The translations under genes were made by a program, and so were the position numbers. A stretch of DNA of 50,992 bases from Rhodospirillales bacterium (GTDB taxonomy: Bacteria > Pseudomonadota > Alphaproteobacteria > CACIAM-22H2): positions 1 to 50,992 of the forward strand of contig JAEUKX010000012.1 in NCBI GenBank assembly GCA_016794025.1. The letters run 5' to 3'. This document shows positions 39,704 to 46,420 of the stretch, piece after piece. The notes below the pieces were generated by a model, which did no database searches, was not told the DNA's origin, and saw only the letters and a list, made by a program, of their open reading frames with translations. Position 1 is the stretch's first letter. Each line of letters opens with the position of its first letter.

Positions 39704-40510
39704 TCAGTCCCGGACGACGATGTTCGACAGCGGATAGCGATCGATTTCGGCAAGCGCCTGCACGAATCGGCGCGCCGCGTGGTCGACGACCTTGCGTCCC
39801 TTCTCGGCGTCGGCATCGAGCGCGTTGCCGCACGCCCCGGCGGGGTTGAGATCCTGGATTTCCCACGCGAAGGCGATGCGCCCCTCGCCGGCGAGGATGG
39901 GACTTTCCTTGGCGATGCGCTGGGTCAGCGGCTCGAAGTTGCGCCGCTCCTCCTCGCGGACGAGATCGCCGCGAAGATGCATCATCACGGACGTCTCGCT
40001 GGCGCCGGCGTGGATGCCGAAGCGCAGCTCGGCGTCGGAGAAGACGCCCGGCGGCTTGCCCAGCCCGTAGGTGTTGATCGTCACGGCGAGCATCTTGTGG
40101 CGAACGCGCAGGTCGCGGCAGACGATCTCGGCCACCTGCGGCTGGCCGCCGTGGCTGTTGAAGATGACGAACTTGCGGATGCCCGCGCGCGCGACCGATT
40201 CGCCGATCTCCGTCCATAGCCGCGTCAGCGTCTCCGCCGACAGGGTCAGCGTGCCGGGGAAGGAGATATGCTCGTTCGACTTGCCCACCGGCATGGGCGG
40301 AAGGAAGGTCACGGGCAGGTCGTCTGGCATCAGCTCGATCGTGCGCGCGACAATGCCGGCATTGATGCAGGCATCGACATAGACGGGCAGATGCGGGCCA
40401 TGCTGTTCGATGGCGCCCACCGGCAGCACCGCGATCGTCCGCTCCTTGTCGAGGGCGGCGAAATCAGGCGAAGTCATCTCGTGCCAGTAGCGGCGGGGCA
40501 GTTTCTTCAT
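39704..40510 (-). CDS. Creatininase-family hydrolase
   Basis: This 268-aa metal-dependent amidohydrolase has the family metal motifs LPVGAIEQHGPHLPVYVD (E and H ligands, Asp), NSHGGQPQ (His) and a later Glu (HAGASETSVMM). Members open lactams or hydrolyse formamides (creatininase, FAPy deformylase ArfB, MftE), so a cyclic-amide or formamide step fits this locus. It precedes the ABC operon on the same strand, with 164 bp holding the sigma-54-type promoter. No promoter was identified in the short gap (40511-40562) upstream of it. Confidence 0.87.
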   Translation of the reverse strand: MKKLPRRYWHEMTSPDFAALDKERTIAVLPVGAIEQHGPHLPVYVDACINAGIVARTIELMPDDLPVTFLPPMPVGKSNEHISFPGTLTLSAETLTRLWTEIGESVARAGIRKFVIFNSHGGQPQVAEIVCRDLRVRHKMLAVTINTYGLGKPPGVFSDAELRFGIHAGASETSVMMHLRGDLVREEERRNFEPLTQRIAKESPILAGEGRIAFAWEIQDLNPAGACGNALDADAEKGRKVVDHAARRFVQALAEIDRYPLSNIVVRD

Positions 40511-40562
40511 CGCTCGACGTCTCCGGTCTGCGGGGCCGGGCGCCGGGCGGGAACGTCCCGCG

Positions 40563-40832
40563 TCAGCGGACGACCGCCTTCTGCCATTTGAATTCCGAAA
40601 GGCCCTTGCCGCGCAGCGCCTGCACGATGTGGGCCGGGCCGATGAACACGGGCTTGCGCATCAGGTCGACATGCATCAGCACGACCTGCTTGCCCTCGAA
40701 GCGCGCCTGGAAGAACTTCATCGAGCGGGCCTGCATTTCGGTCGTCGAGCACGACGCCGCGTCCACGTGCACGACGACGACCTGCACGCCGCCGAGCGCC
40801 AAGACGCATACGTTGAACTGCTGGTCGGCCAT
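40563..40832 (-). CDS. 89-aa hypothetical protein
   Basis: The frame from ATG 40832 (MADQQFNVCVLALGG) encodes a soluble alpha/beta-looking protein (VQVVVVHVDAAS, KQVVLMHVDLMRKPVFIGPAHIVQAL). Codon use is consistent with coding. It does not match a family I know. It lies between the cytochrome c gene and the creatininase-family gene on the same strand. GAAGAAGGCGGGC before the ATG offers a possible RBS. Confidence 0.6.
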   Translation of the reverse strand: MADQQFNVCVLALGGVQVVVVHVDAASCSTTEMQARSMKFFQARFEGKQVVLMHVDLMRKPVFIGPAHIVQALRGKGLSEFKWQKAVVR

Positions 40833-40864
40833 GCCCGCCTTCTTCCGAGGGGTGTTGCGCTTGC

Positions 40865-40888
40865 CGCACCCCGCGGGAACGGGGTGCG
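40865..40888 (-). terminator. Strong hairpin downstream of the cytochrome c gene
   Basis: CGCACCCCG (40865-40873) and CGGGGTGCG (40880-40888) form a perfect 9-bp stem with a 6-nt loop, just after the cytochrome stop. No T-run follows on the minus strand. It probably separates cytochrome c from the 89-aa gene. Confidence 0.45.
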
Positions 40889-40896
40889 CCGCCGCC

Positions 40897-41433
40897 TTAC
40901 GGCAGCGGAACGGGGCTGTCGGAGAGCGTGCGCAGGTAGGCGATGAGGTTCGCGCGGTCTTCCGCACGCTTCAGGCCCGCGAACGCCATGCGCGTGCCCG
41001 CGACGGCCGCCTTCGGGTTCGCGAGGAACTGGTTGATGTGCTCGTAATCCCACGTGCCGCCCGCCGCCTGCATGGCCGGCGAATAGCCGAAGCCTTCGGC
41101 GTGCGCGCGCTTGTTGCCCACGATGCCCCACAGGTTGGGACCCACGCCGTTTTTGCCGCCCTTGTCGAACGTGTGGCACGACGTGCAGTTCTTCGTGACG
41201 GCCTTGCCGGCGTCCGCGTTCGCGCTGGCGAGCAGCGGCGAGATCGGGTCGAGTGCGGCCGGAGCCGCCGCCGCCGCCGGGCCCGCGGCCTCCTCGGCCA
41301 CCTTGATGTCGATCACCGCCTTTTCGAGGTGGTGGGGATGGACCAGCATGTTGGCGATGAAGCCGATGACCGTGACCGCCAGCACCGAGGAAACGACGGC
41401 GCCGAATATCTTGTTGAGTTCGTAAGCGTTCAT
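40897..41433 (-). CDS. Membrane-anchored class I cytochrome c (CycM-like)
   Basis: This 178-aa protein has an N-terminal transmembrane anchor (about 9-30), an Ala/Pro-rich linker (45-65) and one cytochrome c domain. The haem site is C83-x-x-C86-H87 (KNCTSCHTFD) and the axial Met lies in GTRMAFAG. GPNLWGIVG and AYLRTLSD are typical of the CycM/c552 group, which carries electrons from complex III to terminal oxidases in Alphaproteobacteria. It is divergent from pheA, an arrangement I recall from other alphaproteobacterial genomes. Confidence 0.9.
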   Translation of the reverse strand: MNAYELNKIFGAVVSSVLAVTVIGFIANMLVHPHHLEKAVIDIKVAEEAAGPAAAAAPAALDPISPLLASANADAGKAVTKNCTSCHTFDKGGKNGVGPNLWGIVGNKRAHAEGFGYSPAMQAAGGTWDYEHINQFLANPKAAVAGTRMAFAGLKRAEDRANLIAYLRTLSDSPVPLP

Positions 41434-41569
41434 GGTCCCGCTCTGTCTCGTCTGGCATGCCGGCAGGGCCGGCCGGAATCCGCGCAATCTAAATGCCGCA
41501 GGCGGGTCGCGCAACCCCTTGCGGTTCCGGCCGGCCGTCCCCCTGCGACAGGACGCCGCAGCCGGCCGG

Positions 41570-41598
41570 TTGACGGTCCCGGACGGCGCCTCGATACT
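41570..41598 (+). promoter_or_regulatory. Sigma-70-type promoter of pheA
   Basis: TTGACG (41570-41575) and GATACT (41593-41598) are separated by 17 bp, with 5/6 and 4/6 matches to consensus. The start would be near 41605, about 38 bases upstream of the pheA ATG. Confidence 0.5.
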
Positions 41599-41642
41599 CC
41601 CGCGCCCGGCCCGTCCGGCCGTCGCCAGAAAGGTTTACACGA

Positions 41643-42503
41643 ATGCCAGTCCGCCGTCCGTCTGCCCGCGTCGCCTTCCAGGGTGTCCCCGGCGCCTATT
41701 CGCACCTTGCCTGCCGCGCCGCGCGGCCCGAGTTCGAGCCGCTGCCCTGCGCCAGCTTCGAGGACGCGTTTGACGCCGTGCGCCGCGGCCGGGCAGCCCT
41801 GGCGATGATCCCGATCGAGAATTCGGTCGCCGGCCGCGTGGCCGAGATCCATCACCTGATCCCGGAAGCGGGCCTGCATATCGTGGGCGAACATTTCCAG
41901 CGCGTGAACCACCACCTTCTCGCGCCCAAGGGCGCCACGCTCGCCTCGATCCGGACCGTCCAGAGCCACGTCCAGGCGCTCGACCAGTGCCGCGAGACGA
42001 TGAAGAAGCTGGGGCTGAAGCGCGTGGTCGGCGCCGACACCGCCGGTTCGGCGGCCGAGATCGCGCGCGCGAACGACCCCACGCGCGCGGCCATCGCCTC
42101 CTCGCTCGCGGGCGAGATCTACGGCCTCAAGTCGCTGAGGAAGGATCTCGAGGACGCCGAGCACAACACCACGCGCTTCGTCATCCTGTCGAAGAAGTCC
42201 GTCATCGCCGACCCGCGCAAGGGGCCTGCGGTCACGACGTTCGTCTTCCGCGTGAAGAACCGCCCGGCGGCGCTCTACAAGGCGATGGGCGGGTTTGCCA
42301 CCAACGGCGTCAACATGACGAAGCTCGAAAGCTACATGATGGGCGGCCGTTTCACCGCCACGCAGTTCTACGCCGACGTCGAGGGCCACCCCTCCGAACG
42401 CGCGCTGGCGCTGGCGCTGGAGGAACTCGGCTTCTTCTCGGACATGGTGCGCATCATCGGCGTCTATCCGGCGCACCCCTACCGCTTCAAGGCGCGCGGC
42501 TAG
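41643..42503 (+). CDS. pheA: Prephenate dehydratase
   Basis: This 286-aa monofunctional enzyme has the PDT domain at about 8-190 (VAFQGVPGAYSHLA, IPIENSVAGRV, HNTTRFVIL with the catalytic Thr) and an ACT domain at about 205-280. It converts prephenate to phenylpyruvate in phenylalanine synthesis. The ACT 'ESRP' Phe-binding motif is ESYM here (KLESYMMGG), a form I associate with alphaproteobacterial proteins. RBS AGAAAGG lies about 9 bases before the ATG. Confidence 0.95.
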   Translation: MPVRRPSARVAFQGVPGAYSHLACRAARPEFEPLPCASFEDAFDAVRRGRAALAMIPIENSVAGRVAEIHHLIPEAGLHIVGEHFQRVNHHLLAPKGATLASIRTVQSHVQALDQCRETMKKLGLKRVVGADTAGSAAEIARANDPTRAAIASSLAGEIYGLKSLRKDLEDAEHNTTRFVILSKKSVIADPRKGPAVTTFVFRVKNRPAALYKAMGGFATNGVNMTKLESYMMGGRFTATQFYADVEGHPSERALALALEELGFFSDMVRIIGVYPAHPYRFKARG

Positions 42504-43594
42504 AACAGCGCCATCTGGTCGCCGGCCTTCGGCGGCGGGCGGAACTGCGAAAGGTCGAGCGACCAGTCGTTGCGGTCGAGCCCGTGGCGCGCGCGCGCCG
42601 CGCGGAAGCGCTTCGAGACGAGCTGCGCGTAGGCGCCTTCGCCCGTGAAGCGCTTGCCGAATTCGGCGTGGTTGAGCGCGCCGCCGCGGATGTCGCGCAC
42701 GAGCGAGAGGACGTGGCTGCGCTTGAGGGGCACATGCTCGGCCAGCCACTCCTCGAACAGCTCCTTCAGTTCCAGCGGCAGGCGCAGCAGCGTGTAGCCG
42801 GCGCTCGTGGCGCCGGCCGCCGCCGCCGCCTCGAGGATCGATTCCATTTCCGCGTCGTTGAGCGCCGGGATCATCGGGGCGGCCATCACGCCCACCTTGA
42901 CGCCGGCGGCGGCAAGCCCGCGGATGGCGTCGAGCCGACGCTGCGGGGTGGACGCGCGCGGCTCCATCGCGCGGGCAAGGTCGCGGTCGAGCGTGGTCAC
43001 CGAGACGAACACGTGCGCGAGGTTTCGCGCCGCCATGGGGCCGATGATGTCGAGATCGCGCAGCACCAGGGCGGACTTGGTGACGATCGAGAAGGGGTGG
43101 CCGAAGTCGCGCAGCGTCTCGAGCACCTGGCGCGTGATGCGGTGCTCGCGTTCGACGGGCTGGTAGGGATCGGTGTTGGAACCCAGTGCGATCGCCATCG
43201 GCCTGTAGCCGGGCCGGCGCAGTTCGGCATCGAGCAGCTTCGCCGCGTCGGGCTTGGCGAACAGCTTCGTCTCGAAGTCGAGCCCCGGCGACAGGCCCAG
43301 ATAGGCGTGGCTCGGCCGGGCATAGCAGTAGACGCAGCCGTGCTCGCAGCCCCGGTAGGGATTGATCGACTGCGCGAAGGGGATGTCAGGCGATTCGTTG
43401 CGCGCGATGATCGTGCGCGTGGCATCGCGCGCGACATGGGTGCGCAGCGGCGGCAGGTCGCAGGCCTCGTCCGGCCGCTCCCAGCCGTCGTCGATCGCCA
43501 CGCGGGCCTGCCGCTCGAAGCGTCCCGTCGTGTTCGAGATCGCGCCGCGGCCCTTGCGGGCGCGGTCCGGCAGGCTGTCGACCATGCCCGGCAC
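42500..43594 (-). CDS. PA0069-type radical SAM protein (SplB-like)
   Basis: This 364-aa protein has the radical SAM motif CxxxCxxC in NPYRGCEHGCVYCYARPSHAY. The N-terminal GRGAISNTTGRFER and the DTNPYQP-like segment SNTDPYQPVEREHRITR define the PA0069/Rv2578c subgroup related to spore photoproduct lyase. The biological role is not established. An alternative start is ATG 43585, three codons in. It is convergent with pheA, sharing CTAG. Confidence 0.88.
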   Translation of the reverse strand: MPGMVDSLPDRARKGRGAISNTTGRFERQARVAIDDGWERPDEACDLPPLRTHVARDATRTIIARNESPDIPFAQSINPYRGCEHGCVYCYARPSHAYLGLSPGLDFETKLFAKPDAAKLLDAELRRPGYRPMAIALGSNTDPYQPVEREHRITRQVLETLRDFGHPFSIVTKSALVLRDLDIIGPMAARNLAHVFVSVTTLDRDLARAMEPRASTPQRRLDAIRGLAAAGVKVGVMAAPMIPALNDAEMESILEAAAAAGATSAGYTLLRLPLELKELFEEWLAEHVPLKRSHVLSLVRDIRGGALNHAEFGKRFTGEGAYAQLVSKRFRAARARHGLDRNDWSLDLSQFRPPPKAGDQMALF

Positions 43595-43699
43595 GCTACG
43601 CCGTCATGCAGAACATATCAAGAACTTCATGGCCCCGCGGCTGGACGCGGACACCGCAATCGACTATCCCGGCTGCTCCGCGATGGAGCCCTCCCGGCG

Positions 43700-43960
43700 A
43701 TGACCGCCCTGCACAAGACCGCGCCTTCCGCCCCGCGCTACACCGACCAGGCCGTGACGGCCGCGGTCGAGCATTTCGCGCGGCTCAACGGGCGGCCGGT
43801 CACGATCATGTCGGTCGATTTCGAGGCCGGCATCTGGCTCGTCAGTCTCGTCGAGTCGGCCGGCGTGACCGAGCAGCGCTGGATCGAGGATCCGCGCCCC
43901 GCGGACGTGACGCGCGCGGAAGTCTTCCACAACGGAACGCGCCTCGGCCGGATCGGCTGA
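43700..43960 (+). CDS. 86-aa hypothetical protein
   Basis: The frame starts at ATG 43700 and encodes a small soluble protein (VTAAVEHFARLNGRPVTIMSVDFEAGIWLVSLVE). GC3 bias supports coding. It is divergent from the radical SAM gene and converges on the phosphotransferase gene through a stop-codon hairpin. I do not recognise a family. Confidence 0.6.
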   Translation: MTALHKTAPSAPRYTDQAVTAAVEHFARLNGRPVTIMSVDFEAGIWLVSLVESAGVTEQRWIEDPRPADVTRAEVFHNGTRLGRIG

Positions 43961-43968
43961 GCGTCAGC
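43956..43968. terminator. Bidirectional hairpin holding both convergent stop codons
   Basis: GCTGA-GCG-TCAGC is a perfect 5-bp stem with a 3-nt loop. It includes the TGA of the 86-aa gene and the stop of the phosphotransferase gene. Confidence 0.35.
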
Positions 43969-44974
43969 TCCACGCCTTGCGCTGGGCGGCGACGGTCGCC
44001 GGATCGAGCGCCGCGTCGATCGCGCGCTGGGCGTGTTCGGCCGGTCGCGGATCGAGCGCCTTGTGCTGGCCTTCGACCTTGAAGCGCAGGAACACGCTTG
44101 TCGTGCGCAGCCAGACCAGCCGGCGGAACGGCCGCAGCAGTGCCGCAGTCTCGCGCGCGATGGGATCGCCCACCTTGCTTGCCCACAGCCGGAAGAAGCC
44201 GTCGATCTGGCCGGAATCGAGGGTGGCCGCGCAGTCCGGATCCCAGCTCGTCGACGGCAGGATGATCGCGTGGACGACGTCGAGCCCCGGCAGCCCGTAG
44301 ATGCATTTCTCCAGATCGACCGCATAGGCCCTGGCGCCCGGTGCGGCGACGAAATTGCCGGGATGGGCGTCGACCACGCACAGCGCGCGCGTCAGGCCGG
44401 CCACCTTCTTCGCGTTCGTCTGCGCGAAGTCGCGTGCCCAGGCGATCTCGTGGCCGAAGGCAAGCTTGACCTTGGGATCGAGATTGGCGCGGTCGGCAAG
44501 CTTCAGGTTCGCGTCGATGGCCGCGACCACGTCGCCGATCGGGTCGGCCGGCGTCTCGATGGGGTCGCGCTGTTCGGGCGGCGGCAGCTTCAGCTTGTGG
44601 ATCGCGGCAAGGGCGTTCGCCATGCTCGGCAGTTCGCCCGGCAGGCGCGGTGCGGCACCGGGAATGTCGTCGACGACGAGCGCACCGAACGGCAGGTCGC
44701 CGCCAACGGGCAGGATGCCCAGCAGGCGCGGCGTGGCGTCGGACGCTTGCGCACGGGTGAAGCATTCGGCCTCGCGCGCAAGGCTCTGCGCGGGGTCGAG
44801 GCTGCCATAGGCCGAAAGCGGCACGCGGACGATCGCGCGGCCCCCACGGACACGGAAATGGGCGTGTGCCAGCCCCTTGCGTTCAAGGACGGAAAGCGCG
44901 TCTTCGGTCGTTTCGGCGAAACGCGGCAGGGCGCGCAGGGCGGCGTGGATCGCGGCGGGGCTTGGAACTGTCAT
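43964..44974 (-). CDS. Aminoglycoside phosphotransferase-family kinase
   Basis: This 336-aa APH-fold protein has its catalytic loop in LCVVDAHPGNFVAAPG (Asp before HPGN; the common 'HGDxHPGN' is reduced to VDAHPGN) and the metal-binding Asp in YAVDLEKC. The N-lobe lacks an obvious glycine-rich loop. Such proteins phosphorylate small hydroxylated substrates or serve unknown roles; antibiotic resistance cannot be inferred. It is divergent from the methyltransferase gene. Confidence 0.75.
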   Translation of the reverse strand: MTVPSPAAIHAALRALPRFAETTEDALSVLERKGLAHAHFRVRGGRAIVRVPLSAYGSLDPAQSLAREAECFTRAQASDATPRLLGILPVGGDLPFGALVVDDIPGAAPRLPGELPSMANALAAIHKLKLPPPEQRDPIETPADPIGDVVAAIDANLKLADRANLDPKVKLAFGHEIAWARDFAQTNAKKVAGLTRALCVVDAHPGNFVAAPGARAYAVDLEKCIYGLPGLDVVHAIILPSTSWDPDCAATLDSGQIDGFFRLWASKVGDPIARETAALLRPFRRLVWLRTTSVFLRFKVEGQHKALDPRPAEHAQRAIDAALDPATVAAQRKAWS

Positions 44975-45042
44975 CGGCACAATTTCTACTATGAATTCAT
45001 CGCCCTTGGCGATTGCGTTGCATCCGGGCGAGGATCGCGCAC

Positions 45043-45834
45043 ATGCACGGAATTTCGAACGTCGATCCGGGCCGTACCATCGACTGGAGCCGGACGAGTG
45101 ACGACTATGCCCGGCACCGGCCGGGCCCGCCGCCGGAATTTTTCCTGAGGCTGGCGGCGCTCGGCGTGGGGCGGCCCGGCCAGCGCATCCTCGATCTTGC
45201 GACGGGAACGGGCCTGCTGGCCCGGCAGTTCGCGCGCCAGGGTGCGGTCGCGACGGGCATCGACATCGCGCCGGGGCAGGTTGCGGTGGCGCGCCGTCTT
45301 GCCGCGGACGAGGGGCTTGCGGCGCATTTCGCCGTCGCCCCGGCCGAGGCCGTGCCCTTCGCGCCGGGTTCGTTCGTCGCGGCAACGGCCAACCAGTGCT
45401 GGCTCTATTTCGATCCGGACCGCACGCTTGCCGAACTGCGCCGTGTGCTTGTGCCCGGCGGAACGCTCGTCACGAGCCATTTCAGCTGGCTGCCGCGCGC
45501 GAACCCGATCGCGGCGGCAAGCGAGGCGCTTGTGCTCGAATTCAATCCCGCCTGGAAGGGGGCGGACTGGCCGGGCACGATACCGCCGGTGCCCGCCTGG
45601 GCGGCCGAACGCGGCCTCGCGCTGCGCGCGATGTTCTGGTTCGACGCCCCGATCCGCTTCACCGCCGAAAGCTGGCGCGGCCGCATGCGCGCGTGCCGCG
45701 GCATGGGCGCGGCCCTCGATGCCGGCGAGGTCGATGCCTTCGACGCGCGGCACGCCGAGCTGCTTGCGCGCATCGCCCCGGCGGAATTCGAGATCGTCCA
45801 CCGCCTCGACGCGCATTTCTTCGCGATCGCCTGA
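45043..45834 (+). CDS. SAM-dependent class I methyltransferase
   Basis: This 263-aa protein has motif I ILDLATGTGLLARQFARQG (about 46-64) and the acidic post-I residue (ATGIDIAPGQ). The Methyltransf_11 layout continues with VLVPGGTLVTSHFSWLPR. The substrate is unknown; proteins of this look act on small molecules. ATG 45043 (MHGISNVDPGRTIDW) is preferred over an in-frame start 30 bp upstream. Confidence 0.82.
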   Translation: MHGISNVDPGRTIDWSRTSDDYARHRPGPPPEFFLRLAALGVGRPGQRILDLATGTGLLARQFARQGAVATGIDIAPGQVAVARRLAADEGLAAHFAVAPAEAVPFAPGSFVAATANQCWLYFDPDRTLAELRRVLVPGGTLVTSHFSWLPRANPIAAASEALVLEFNPAWKGADWPGTIPPVPAWAAERGLALRAMFWFDAPIRFTAESWRGRMRACRGMGAALDAGEVDAFDARHAELLARIAPAEFEIVHRLDAHFFAIA

Positions 45835-45839
45835 CGCGC

Positions 45840-46397
45840 CTAGACCGTGGCCTTGGGCTTCGTGGCCAGATGTTCCTGCAGGCGGGGCATCAGTTCGACG
45901 AGGTTGCAGGGCCGGTGACGGTTGTCGAGCTGCCATTTCAGGATCTCGTCCCAGCCGTCGCGGCAGGCCGAGGGCGAGCCCGGAAGTGCAAAAAGGTATG
46001 TCCCGCCCGCCACGCCGCCGGTGGCGCGGCTTTGCAGCGCGGAGGTGCCGACCTTGCCGAAGCTGATCATCCGGAACATCTCGCCGAAGCCGTCGATCTT
46101 CTTCTCGTAGAGCGGCTCGAAGGCTTCCGGCGTGACGTCGCGTCCGGTGACACCCGTGCCGCCGGTCGAAATGACGACATCGATCTGCGGATCGGCGATC
46201 CACGCGCGCAGCTGGCGCTGGATGGCGTCGGTCTCGTCGCGCACGATCGTGCGGGCGGCGACCTTGTGTCCGTCGCGCACGATCATCTCGGCAAGCGCGT
46301 TGCCCGACCGGTCGCTCGCGGCATCGCGCGTATCCGACACCGTCAGGACGGCGATGTTGCAGGGAAGGAAGGGCCGGCTCTCGTCGATCTTCGGCAT
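45840..46397 (-). CDS. moaB: Molybdenum cofactor biosynthesis protein MoaB
   Basis: This 185-aa MogA/MoaB-fold protein has the molybdopterin-binding VISTGGTGVTGRDVTPEA (about 88-105) and the ending ALPGSPSACRDGWDEIL. MoaB-type proteins adenylylate molybdopterin or are linked to that step. ATG 46397 gives the conserved N-terminus (CNIAVLTVSDTRD). It follows the lytic transglycosylase gene on the same strand with a 23-bp gap. Confidence 0.92.
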   Translation of the reverse strand: MPKIDESRPFLPCNIAVLTVSDTRDAASDRSGNALAEMIVRDGHKVAARTIVRDETDAIQRQLRAWIADPQIDVVISTGGTGVTGRDVTPEAFEPLYEKKIDGFGEMFRMISFGKVGTSALQSRATGGVAGGTYLFALPGSPSACRDGWDEILKWQLDNRHRPCNLVELMPRLQEHLATKPKATV

Positions 46398-46420
46398 GGT
46401 GCGCCTCGGGCTTCGCTCGT

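Noticed and set aside
43964..44974. Antibiotic-resistance phosphotransferase
   Set aside because: Only the general APH fold is present, with a modified catalytic loop; there is no similarity to a specific resistance enzyme that I recognise.
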